The notes below the pieces were generated by a model. That model was not told the DNA's origin and made no database searches. It saw only the letters and a list, made by a program, of their open reading frames with translations. Source: Ahaetulla prasina (Eukaryota > Chordata > Lepidosauria > Squamata > Colubridae). Taken from it: DNA of 64,000 nucleotides. The stretch spans positions 161,200,736 through 161,264,735 of the forward strand of contig NC_080539.1 in NCBI RefSeq assembly GCF_028640845.1. The letters are read 5' to 3'. The position numbers were made by a program, and so were the translations under genes. Positions 36,827-44,651 of the stretch are shown piece after piece (the stretch's first letter is position 1; every line of letters starts with the position of its first letter).

Positions 36827-37019
36827 CATAAGCGCACAAACGTGCCTACCGTTCCTGTCCTATTGTTTTTCTTTTCTTCTTCCTATATATATATATATAT
36901 ATATGCTTATACCTCCTAATATTTACTCATATATATGTTTCTATACTATATAATCTTTTTGTATGATACTTACATATATTGTTGTGACAAAAATAAATAA
37001 ATAAATAAAAATAAATAAA
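36827..37019 (+). mobile_element. LINE 3' end, same family, only the last 190 bp
   Basis: It starts at the conserved block (GGGGCGTGCATAAGCGCAC) and ends with TGTTGTGACAAAAATAAATA. The 5' truncation falls exactly next to a CAT microsatellite. Confidence 0.75.
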
Positions 37020-37027
37020 ATTAATAG

Positions 37028-37066
37028 TAGTAGAAGAAGAAGAAGAAAAAGAAGAAGAAAAAGAAC
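37028..37066. repeat. (GAA)n-rich microsatellite
   Basis: GAAGAAGAA units with two interruptions between the LINE fragment at 36827 and the R4-like fragment. Confidence 0.85.
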
Positions 37067-37443
37067 TGGAAAAAATCATGAAATATCGCGACCTGGTGAA
37101 ACTACACGGCTATGGATGAAACATGTAACAGTGATACCCATTGTCATCGAGTTACTTGGTACCATGTCTAAGAATTTTATAAGATACATCAACTAATTGC
37201 AGCTTCCTACAATAACACCAGCGGAACTGCAAAAAAACTGCGCTACTCAGAACATCGTATAACTTAAGAAGATACTTGGTTGATACCTAGGATGCTGGCA
37301 GCAACCCATATCAACCATTAGCTATTATTAGTCAAAGCTATTTGTGATGTATTTTTGTATTTTTGAATGTTCAGTTGACTGAGTTTCATGTTTAATGAAT
37401 AAAGTTAATAATAATAATAATAATAACAACAACAATAAAAATA
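37050..37443 (+). mobile_element. R4/Dong-like LINE 3' end with AAT tail
   Basis: The translated segment near 37110-37170 reads K-H-V-T-V-I-P-I-V-I-x-L-L-G-T, the conserved end of R4/Dong pol. It continues with A-E-L-Q-K and a TAATAATAA tail. The last 130 bp match, in reverse, 26670-26816. Confidence 0.65.
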
Positions 37444-37454
37444 ACAGAGCTGGA

Positions 37455-37531
37455 AGGGTCCCTTTAAGACTTGTGGACTTCAACTCCCAGAGTCCTTCAG
37501 CCAGCAAAGCTTGGTTGGAGACCCCTGTTCT
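37455..37531. mobile_element. Partial palindromic hAT-like MITE
   Basis: One end and part of the core of the MITE family seen at 3412 and 42362 (TTAAGACTTGTGGACTTC, ending GGAGACCCCTG). The left terminus is missing. It lies within the CR1 copy. Confidence 0.6.
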
Positions 37532-37650
37532 AGTCCAACCCCCTGCTCAAGTAAGAGACCCTGTACCATTTCAGACAAAAGTTTGTCCAGTGTCTTCTTA
37601 AAAACCTCCAGTGATGTAGCAACTGACAACTTCTGAAGGCAAAGCAGTTC

Positions 37651-37840
37651 TGTTATGTATTCATGTATGTACCTTTAAATATTTGAGCGGGAAATCAGCA
37701 CGTTGCTGATTGGACAAAGCCTCCAGCAGAACTGTATAAAAGGAGAGGTTTTTCCTCCAGCCTGTTGCTGGGTTCACCCTATATTAAAGAGCTGTTGTCA
37801 CTACCTTGGTCTCCAGCCTCGTCACTTCCCGAACTTAACA
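37651..37840 (+). repeat. 5' LTR of the Gypsy element
   Basis: It begins TGTTATG and ends CTTAACA. It has a CCAAT-type box on the reverse strand (GATTGG, near 37709), a TATA box (TATAAAA, 37735-37741) and an ATTAAA poly(A)-like signal (37783-37788), in the usual U3-R-U5 order. It differs from the 3' LTR by two transitions only. Confidence 0.95.
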
Positions 37841-37841
37841 T

Positions 37842-37860
37842 TGGCGACGAAGGTGGGATC
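37842..37860 (+). other. Primer binding site, tRNA-Ser-like
   Basis: The sequence starts TGGCGACGA just after the 5' LTR. By recall it is complementary to the 3' end of tRNA-Ser(GCU) at about 16 of 19 positions, with the first nine exact. The tRNA comparison is from memory, so the primer assignment is tentative. Confidence 0.55.
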
Positions 37861-37937
37861 TCGAGGCTAAGGAGAACCAGAACCGAGCTGAAGCACGATA
37901 GACTCGAACCCAGCAAACTCAGGGCAGAAAAGCGGAG

Positions 37938-40217
37938 ATGGCCAGTTACACTCCGCCCGCACCGTTTGACCCGGCTAAAGAGAAATGGGGAACGTATATG
38001 ACCCGTTTCGAAAGCTTTCTAGAAGCCAACGAACTGCAAGGAGTTCCAGATAACCGAAAAAGGGCTTATTTCTTAAGCCACTGTGGTCCGGAGGTCATTG
38101 ATATCGCGGAAGCCCTGGCAGAGCCATCACCGTTGCAGTCGGTGTCGTGGCCAACCCTACAGACTTTACTGAAAAACCACTTCGCACCAACGCCGTCCAA
38201 ATACGTGCGGCGGTTTGAATTCGGAGAGCGAAGACAGATGGAGGGCGAATCCATCGGTGACTACATGGCCGCCCTAAGAAAAGCGTCCAAGGACTGCGGA
38301 TACCGCGACCTAGACGAGGTGCTCCTCGAGCAACTCATCCGAGGGGTCAAAGACATCCGTTTGCGGCGACGGCTGCTAGCAAAGAGCAACCTAACGCTGG
38401 CCAACGCTCTGGACGAAGCCAGAGCACATGAAATGTCCTCCCAAGCGGCAGAGACACTGCAGAAGCCGGTCCCACCAAAGGCGAGCGCGAAGGCAACTCC
38501 GGTGCACCAGGAGGAGGTTCAGACCGAATCCGACGGTGAAGATGAGGAAGGGGTCTGCCGCACCGAGAAACGCGACAAAGGGGACCGAGACGAATGCGGA
38601 AGCTGCGGGGGTCAACACCAGCGCCAACGCTGCAAGTTTAAGGACGCGACATGTCGGCGGTGTGGGAAGAAAGGGCACCTAGCTCAAGTTTGTCGAGCGG
38701 CCCAACCTTCCCGCCGAAAATTCAAATCGGCCAATCAGAGCGCGGAATCGGCAAGGCGACCCGCGATTGGCTCAAACAAAAAAGGCGCGGATTCCAACCA
38801 AACAACTGTGGTCATAGGCCGCGCCTCGACCCAAGTGGAGAAGATCTTCACCAAACCGAAAATAGAGGGAGTACGGTGCCGGCTCGAAGTAGACACGGGA
38901 TCAGCGATCACCATCATGTCCTGGGACACTTTGGCGAAGTCACTGCCGTCAGTCGCGAAGCGCCATCTGCAAGCACAACGGCTACGAGTCCACGACTACC
39001 AAGGGAATCGCATCCCTGTTCGAGGGACCACCTCCGTCCGAGTCGAGTACGGACCACACAAGAAGACCCTGCCCATCACGATCGTCGAAGGGACCCTGCC
39101 CAGTCTGTTGGGACTAGACTGGTTTCGTGCCCTGGGCATGGGAGTGACTGGCATCTACAGAAGTGACTGTAACCTGAAAGACATTCTCTTTAACGAGTTC
39201 GAAGATGTCTTCAAGGACTGCCTGGGCAAGTACAAGGGGACCCCTATTTCCTTCAACTTAGACCCCCAGGTAGCCCCCATTAGGCTTAAGGCGAGGAGAG
39301 TCCCCTTTGCCCTAAAACCAAAAATCGATAAGGAGCTGGATAAGCTCATAAATCAGGGGATTTTGGTGCCAGTCGATCACGCAAAGTGGGAGACGCCAAT
39401 CGTCACCCCAATAAAGCCGGACGGGTCAATTAGAATTTGCGCTGACTACAAGGCGACGCTTAACAAAGCCTTACAGAAAAGCGCTTACCCGGTTCCCGTG
39501 GTGCAACACTTATTGCACTCTTTGGGGCAAGGGCAAGTCTTTGCAAAGTTAGACTTGGCCCAAGCCTACCAACAACTGCCCGTAGACGCCCGCACAGCCG
39601 AAGCCCAAACGATTGTAACGCACAGGGGGGCCTTCAAGTGCACCCGATTGCAATTTGGGGTGAGTGTGGCACCAGGGCTGTTCCAAAACCTGATGGAACG
39701 ACTACTGCAGGGGCTCCCAGGGGTAGTACCCTACTTCGATGATGTCCTAATTTCTGGGGAAAACATAGAGGAATTGGGGGAGCGTTTAAGAAAGGTTTTG
39801 AGAATATTCCGGACAGCCGGATTAAAAGTCAAGGCAAACAAATGCCAGATAGGGGTCGAATCCGTCGATTTCTTGGGCTACCGGATAGACAAGAAAGGAA
39901 TTCACCCTACTGAGAGCAAGGTCAAGGCAATTAGGAAGGCTCCAGCGCCCAAAAACAAAGCAGAGCTGCAGGCATTCCTGGGATTGGTAAATTTTTACGC
40001 GGTCTTTTTAAAGAACAAAGCAACCATTGCCGAACCGCTGCATAGGCTTTTAGGGAAAAATACTGTCTGGTCTTGGGGGAAGTCGGAAAATAGGGCTTTT
40101 GAGGCAGTAAAGAACCTGCTCTCAAGTGATAGCCTGCTCATCCAATATCACAACTCATTGCCCCTAGTGCTGGTCTGCGATGCCTCCCTTATGGGGTGGG
40201 GCTGTACTCAGCCATAG
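37938..40217 (+). CDS. Gypsy gag-protease-reverse transcriptase polyprotein, cut short
   Basis: A 759-residue frame. The N-terminal half is a retrotransposon Gag. Two CCHC zinc knuckles lie at about residues 222-252 (one C-x2-C-x3-H-x4-C, one C-x2-C-x4-H-x4-C). An aspartic protease motif D-T-G-S-A lies near 319. The reverse transcriptase carries the Y-F-D-D catalytic box near 599-602. The frame enters RNase H, with a V-C-D-A-S motif near 746, and then stops 12 residues later at 40217. Relatives continue through RNase H and integrase, so a small frameshift near 40200 ends this copy early. Gag and Pol share one frame with no slippage site. The region is GC-richer than its surroundings and has no internal lesion across 2.28 kb. 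Confidence 0.9.
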   Translation: MASYTPPAPFDPAKEKWGTYMTRFESFLEANELQGVPDNRKRAYFLSHCGPEVIDIAEALAEPSPLQSVSWPTLQTLLKNHFAPTPSKYVRRFEFGERRQMEGESIGDYMAALRKASKDCGYRDLDEVLLEQLIRGVKDIRLRRRLLAKSNLTLANALDEARAHEMSSQAAETLQKPVPPKASAKATPVHQEEVQTESDGEDEEGVCRTEKRDKGDRDECGSCGGQHQRQRCKFKDATCRRCGKKGHLAQVCRAAQPSRRKFKSANQSAESARRPAIGSNKKGADSNQTTVVIGRASTQVEKIFTKPKIEGVRCRLEVDTGSAITIMSWDTLAKSLPSVAKRHLQAQRLRVHDYQGNRIPVRGTTSVRVEYGPHKKTLPITIVEGTLPSLLGLDWFRALGMGVTGIYRSDCNLKDILFNEFEDVFKDCLGKYKGTPISFNLDPQVAPIRLKARRVPFALKPKIDKELDKLINQGILVPVDHAKWETPIVTPIKPDGSIRICADYKATLNKALQKSAYPVPVVQHLLHSLGQGQVFAKLDLAQAYQQLPVDARTAEAQTIVTHRGAFKCTRLQFGVSVAPGLFQNLMERLLQGLPGVVPYFDDVLISGENIEELGERLRKVLRIFRTAGLKVKANKCQIGVESVDFLGYRIDKKGIHPTESKVKAIRKAPAPKNKAELQAFLGLVNFYAVFLKNKATIAEPLHRLLGKNTVWSWGKSENRAFEAVKNLLSSDSLLIQYHNSLPLVLVCDASLMGWGCTQP

Positions 40218-41047
40218 ACTTCCAAACGGCACAGAAGCCCCTATAGCTTTTACTCTAGAATGATGTCCTCCCAGAGAGGAACTACAGCCAATTAGATAAA
40301 GAAGCACTAGCCATTGTGTCAGGGGTTAAAAATTCCACGAATATGTCTTTGGGCGGATTTTGAAATCGTGACTGACCACAGACCGCTACTAGGGATACTG
40401 GCTGGCGACCGCCCAACGCCTGTGGCACTTTCGCCACGCTTGACCCGATGGACTATATTCTTAGCCGCTTATTCGTACAAGCTGCAGCATCGACCAGGAA
40501 AAGAAGTGGGGCATGCGGACGCGTTAAGCCGATGCCCACTACCAGGGCGACCGAAGACCCCACTCCGGGACGCCCATCCTACTTATTGACTCTTTGGACT
40601 CTGGCCCAGTCACATCTAAGGAAGTGGCTCGGCATCATACCGGGACATTGTGTTAAGGACTGTACTCGGTTGGGTACAGAGAGGGTGGCCGCTGCGCGGG
40701 CGAGCAGTTCAAAGAATTTGTTAAAAACGAGATGAGCTCTCGGCTCAAGGGGTGCCTGTTATGGGGTGATCGTGTAATAATTCCTGATAAATTAAGGGAA
40801 AGGTATTGGACCTCCTCCACGAGGTCACCCAGGGATCGTAAGGATGAAGGGGTTAGCTAGAAGCTATGTGTGGTGGCCACTCATGGACGCAGAGATTGCT
40901 GAGAGGGTAGGGTAATGCCAGGCTTGCCAAGAGTCCAGACCTCTACCCCAACGGCCCCAGTCAGAGAATGGGAAAAGCCCCAAGGGCCCTGGTCAAGAAT
41001 CCACATTGATTTTGCTGGCCCTTTCCACGGCCAAACGTTCCTAGTGG
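40218..41047 (+). pseudogene. Degraded RNase H and integrase N-terminal part of Gypsy pol
   Basis: Recognisable pol segments are spread over different frames with stops. An RNase H part is readable at about 40340-40580, with T-D-H-R-P followed by H-A-D-A-L-S-R. The start of the integrase core, with an I-D-F-A-G catalytic-aspartate context, is near 41003. Several frameshifts and stop codons separate these pieces, so no functional protein can come from this interval. Confidence 0.8.
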
Positions 41048-42007
41048 TTGTTGATGCATTCTCAAATGGTTGGAGATCATACTCATGAAATCCACTACGG
41101 CCGAAGCAGTAATCGCAGCCCTCGCCACCTATTCGCAACTCACGGGTTGCCGGACACTCTGGTGTCCGACAATGGGCCTCAATTCACGGCAGCCCAGTTT
41201 GAAGAATACCTGGCAGAGGAGGGCATCCGACATGCCCTCTCTGCGCCTTTCCACCCTGCGTCGAATGGCCTTGCAGAGCGTTCCGTCCGGAGCGCTAAGG
41301 AGGCATTGTCCAGGCTCAAGCCAGGTGACTGGCAAACAAAGATAGATTTCTTCCTGGGCATTCAGCACAGAACCCCAAGCACGGCTACAGGCAGAAGCCC
41401 AGCCGAATTGTTGATGGGACGGAAACTCCGGTGCCCACTGGACCGTCTGAATCCCCATTACACACCAGAGGGTTACAAGGGGGAACTAGAAAAAACAAGG
41501 GAAATGGGCATAGGCGACCGGGTGTGGGCCCGAAACTATGGGGACGGCCCTAGTTGGCTCGCAGGACAAATTATAAAGACAACCGGCCCAAAATCGTATT
41601 TGGTAGAACTACCAGACAACCGAGTGTGGAGGCGCCACATAGATCAGATAAGGAAACGAATAACCGATCAAACCGAACCAAATAAAACAGATCATGACCA
41701 ATGTCCGTTTGAATTCACAGCTGACAATGACCCGGGGGAGGCGCAAGACTTAGCTGAGGTCCCAGAGTTCCAGCGACGCCATCAGGTTCCCGAGGGAAAC
41801 AGCAGGGAAAGTTACAAAAGTAATCCAAGGCCGGATGGCCAAGAAAAAGAGGCTGCCAATAATCCAGGGCCCGTTGGCCCAGAGAAAGAGCTGGGAGGAG
41901 AAAACAGCCCCTCCGACCAGCTCAAAACACCACCCAGAACTGAACCGCGCAGGTCAGAAAGAACTAGGAGACGCCCAGGTTATTTGCGTGACTACGTCGA
42001 AAAATAA
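41048..42007 (+). pseudogene. Gypsy integrase core and C-terminal part, disconnected
   Basis: This 319-residue frame is integrase-like from about 41131 onward. The second catalytic aspartate (V-S-D-N-G-P-Q-F, codon 41168) and the glutamate (A-E-R, codon 41276) are spaced D-x35-E. A C-terminal domain of the usual GDRVWARN type follows, then a charged tail. The first part of the frame is out of register with the upstream integrase. I saw no chromodomain and no envelope-like segment. Confidence 0.8.
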
Positions 42008-42046
42008 CATGTAAATAAATATGTAAATAGAGGCAAAGTGTTTTCT

Positions 42047-42059
42047 GGGAGGGGAGGAG
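42047..42059 (+). other. Polypurine tract
   Basis: A 13-base purine run (GGGAGGGGAGGAG) ends exactly at the first base of the 3' LTR, as expected for the plus-strand primer of an LTR retrotransposon. Confidence 0.85.
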
Positions 42060-42249
42060 TGTTATGTATTCATGTATGTACCTTTAAACATTTGAGCGGG
42101 AAATCAGCACATTGCTGATTGGACAAAGCCTCCAGCAGAACTGTATAAAAGGAGAGGTTTTTCCTCCAGCCTGTTGCTGGGTTCACCCTATATTAAAGAG
42201 CTGTTGTCACTACCTTGGTCTCCAGCCTCGTCACTTCCCGAACTTAACA
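42060..42249 (+). repeat. 3' LTR of the Gypsy element
   Basis: A 190-bp copy of the 5' LTR with the same TATAAAA and ATTAAA signals. It is followed directly by the target duplication AGTTC. Its promoter points toward TDRD15, and its end is about 300 bp from the CpG-rich block. Confidence 0.95.
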
Positions 42250-42361
42250 AGTTCCACTGGTGAATTGTCCTCACTGTTACGAAGTTCCTCTTTAATTATT
42301 CCAGATTGCTTCTCTTCTTGATCAGTGTCCATCCATTGCTTCTTGCTTTTGCCTTCTAGTG

Positions 42362-42500
42362 CAGGGGTCTCCAACCTTGGTAACTTTAAAGATTTGTGGA
42401 CTTCAACTCCCAGAATTCCTCAACCAGCTTTGCTTGGCTGAGGAATTCTGGGAGTTGAAGTCCACAAAATCTTAAAAGTTGTCAAGGTTGGAGACCCTTG
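42362..42500. mobile_element. Palindromic hAT-like MITE (8-bp target duplication)
   Basis: 139 bp, starting CAGGGGTCTCC and ending GGAGACCCTTG, nearly self-complementary throughout. It has a perfect 8-bp duplication TTCTAGTG on both sides (42354-42361 and 42501-42508), typical of hAT transposition. It is inserted in the CR1 copy, 45 bp from the CpG-rich block. Confidence 0.9.
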
Positions 42501-42544
42501 TTCTAGTGCTTTGGAAATTAAGTTGAAACAGCCTTCCCCCTCCC

Positions 42545-43020
42545 CCTTCTTTGTGGCAGCTACGTCCACCTCGCTGCTGTGACGCGGCCAAAAAAATTGA
42601 CATTTGCTCGAATTGAAATTAATTAAAAAAAAAAAACCAGGCTCCGGCGTCGCTCAACTGCCACGCCTTCTCCGCCCCCTCCAGAGGCTCCGCGGCCTAG
42701 CCCCGGCCGCCACGCCTTGCCCCGCCTTCATAAAACTGCAGATCAGACGGCAGCGGCCCCTTCCTTTCCGATACTGGATCCGCAAAGGCGCTTTTGGTCG
42801 GAGGCTGAAGAGGCGGCTCGGCCGAGTTCACGTCCCGCGGCGTTGGTGGTGGGCAACCAGCTGAACGGAGGCTGGCGTGGCCCAGACTCGCTGAGGGCCA
42901 CTTTGATCACTACGCATTGCGGCCGAAGAATCCTTTCCTCGCCTGAATTCTCTTTATAAATAAACTGCCGGTCAAGCAACCTTGGAAGGAACAGCCTCGA
43001 CCCACACAAACCGTTCAGCC
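42545..43020 (+). promoter_or_regulatory. CpG-rich block, probable TDRD15 promoter and 5' exon region
   Basis: This roughly 0.5-kb segment is far richer in G+C and CpG than its AT-rich surroundings and carries no recognised repeat. It lies about 2 kb upstream of the TDRD15 coding exon on the same strand. A TATA-like TATAAATA is at about 42955. Several MYB-type cores (AACNG) occur: CAACTGCC at 42655, AAACTGC at 42733, GAACGG at about 42863, AAACTGCC at about 42962, and reverse-strand cores near 43010 and 43078-43087. A CpG island with MYB cores fits a germline gene of the piRNA programme driven by A-MYB (MYBL1), but that link is inference. The start site and the first-exon donor are not determined. 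Confidence 0.55.
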
Positions 43021-44632
43021 TTTTTTTTTGCTGTGCAAGGGATTGAGCAAAAGTATCTCTTTTATTTCTGCAAGTTCAGTTGCCGTTAAAAAAAAGAAAG
43101 AAAGACCATTAGCAGGCTTAAGAGCCGCTTTAACCAGGAGTTCATCGATACTGCCCTAAGCGGGAAACTGGCTTTAGATAATACTTTTTTAAAAATAAAG
43201 AGGTCTGTACGCTCGCTGCTTTTTCAAATGAGGCATTTTGTGTGTGTTGTGTGCGTGCGTGCGTGTTTAAAGCTTGTTTTCCTGTGCTAATTGTTTTGCT
43301 AATAGTTTCTCGCTGGATGGCACAAATCCAGAATGTGAAATTTAACGAGTTTATACTGAGGTGATGGTCATTGGTACTTAGGTGTGGCTCCCTGGTTGTT
43401 GGTGTCTGCTCCCTCTCTTAGCCTTTAATTGCAATTTTTCTTATTTTTTCCCCCTGAATAATAACGGTTTTCTTTTTTTGGGGGGGGGGTAATTGAACTG
43501 GTTTATTATAAGCTGCCCTGAGTCACTTTTTGGGTGAGGTAAGATGGGTCATATAAATTTGATGAATAAGTAAGCCGAAAGAGAAACTTTTAAGACACTT
43601 TGTAATGGGGACATTTTGAATGAGAATGTGTTGAAAGTCCAATACTGGTAGTCCTTGACTTACGACAGTTCATTCAGTGACCAAGGGCACTGAAAGAAGT
43701 GACTTTCGACCGTTTGTCACACCTAGGACCATTGTTGCATTCCCAGAGATAAACGATTTACATTTGGATGCTTGACAACTGACTCTCATTTATGATGGCT
43801 GCGGTGTCCCAGAGTCATGTAATACCGTTTTGTGACTTCCTCGCAAGCAAAGTCAGTGGGGAAACCAGATTCACTTAACAACTGTTGTTATTAATTTAAC
43901 AACTGCAGTGATTCATTTAACAAATGTGGGAAGAAAAGTCGTAAAATGGCCAAAACTCACGTAAAAAATTTCTCACTTAACATAAACTGTGGACTCAGTT
44001 GTGGTTGTGAGTTGAGGATTATCTGTACTAAACTAATATTTAATGTATGGAGACTGCATTCACAAAGATTTGTCCAGCCAAGTATAATTGTGAAGATAGT
44101 TTGTTGCTAGCTGAACTGGCATATCACAATCTGGCCTATTTTATTATATTTAACTGTGTGCTGTGTGGACCTTAGATTGTGGCTTGTTCCACAAATTATG
44201 GCCTAAAAGTAACAATAGCTGCATTATTTAATTATCAGGCTGTACCTGATTTATAAAAATACTCTGTGTGAATGCATCCTGTAATATTCTTTCTGCTTTT
44301 TCTCCTGAAATGTTCCCATTTCTAATTTAGTGGCACAGCTTCATCTAATTAAGGAGAACCTATATTGGTAATATTGGACTAAAAGCATGAGATAAAGGAA
44401 GGGATGCCCAAGCGTACAGTTCATATTTTATTAAATAATTCAATTTATTAATATTTTAAAATAGGTTCGTCTGAAGTTCTGCATATTTTGGTGTACAACA
44501 GAACTACCTCTTTAGCTAATAATAGAAGTGATTGTAACAACTCTATTACATATGATTGTGTCAATATAATCAAAATCGTTTATAAACAAAGTTATGTTAA
44601 AATGAAAAACATTTAACAATGTTAAATTTTAT
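43021..44632 (+). other. Probable 5' intron of TDRD15
   Basis: This AT-rich stretch between the CpG-rich block and the coding exon holds a mariner-like element (43645-44025) and a short LINE/SINE tail remnant near 43500-43572 (AGCTGCCCTGAGTC followed by ATATAAATT). No protein-coding frame is credible. Intron status is inferred from the acceptor at 44646. Confidence 0.45.
43645..44025 (+). mobile_element. Mariner-like non-autonomous element in the TDRD15 5' intron
   Basis: 381 bp. It begins CTGGTAGTCCTTGACTTA, ends GAGGATTATCTG and has TA on both flanks. Same family as 35978. Confidence 0.78.
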
Positions 44633-44646
44633 ACTGTTTTTTTCAG
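44633..44646 (+). other. Splice acceptor before the TDRD15 coding exon
   Basis: A pyrimidine run ending in TTTTTTTCAG lies 6 bp before the ATG GATTC start. The family codes from one large exon after non-coding 5' exon(s), and this acceptor fits that plan. The donor of the preceding exon could not be placed. Confidence 0.7.
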
Positions 44647-44651
44647 GTAGG

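Larger units (their letters stand above)
37651..42249 (+). mobile_element. Ty3/Gypsy LTR retrotransposon, complete ends, broken pol
   Basis: The element is bounded by two 190-bp LTRs in the same orientation and flanked by a perfect 5-bp target duplication, AGTTC (37646-37650 and 42250-42254). Order of parts: 5' LTR, primer binding site, gag-protease-RT frame, degraded RNase H, integrase, polypurine tract, 3' LTR. RT before integrase places it in Ty3/Gypsy. The short LTRs, the gag-pol fusion and a tRNA-Ser-like primer site suggest the Mag/SURL-type lineage (inference). The LTRs differ at only two of 190 positions, so insertion was recent. The copy cannot be autonomous because pol is broken between about 40200 and 41150. 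No env-like frame lies between integrase and the 3' LTR. It sits inside a minus-strand CR1 copy, about 300 bp upstream of the CpG-rich TDRD15 promoter candidate. Confidence 0.93.
37444..42561 (-). mobile_element. CR1 LINE 3' portion, split by later insertions
   Basis: CR1-type sequence, reading as the reverse strand of a 3' end (GAGCTGGAAGG, then TCTAGTCCAACC, then CTGCTCAAG), runs to 37650. It resumes at about 42250 with CCACTGGTGAATTG and ends near GTGGCAGC at 42561. Joining the flanks across the Gypsy element with one AGTTC gives a continuous CR1. A hAT MITE remnant (37455-37531) and a complete MITE (42362-42500) also interrupt it. Confidence 0.8.

Noticed and set aside
41048..42007. Possible env gene making the Gypsy element a retrovirus-like element
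   Set aside because: The whole frame is integrase core, C-terminal domain and a charged tail. There is no signal peptide, membrane segment or further frame before the 3' LTR.
42604..43009. Frames of 80-88 codons in the CpG-rich block
   Set aside because: They arise from GC-rich DNA, overlap on both strands and show no protein features; the block is better read as promoter and 5' non-coding sequence.
44619..44651. Upstream in-frame Met at 44619 as the TDRD15 start
   Set aside because: It lies before the splice acceptor at 44646, so it is intronic. The ATG at 44652 follows the acceptor directly.
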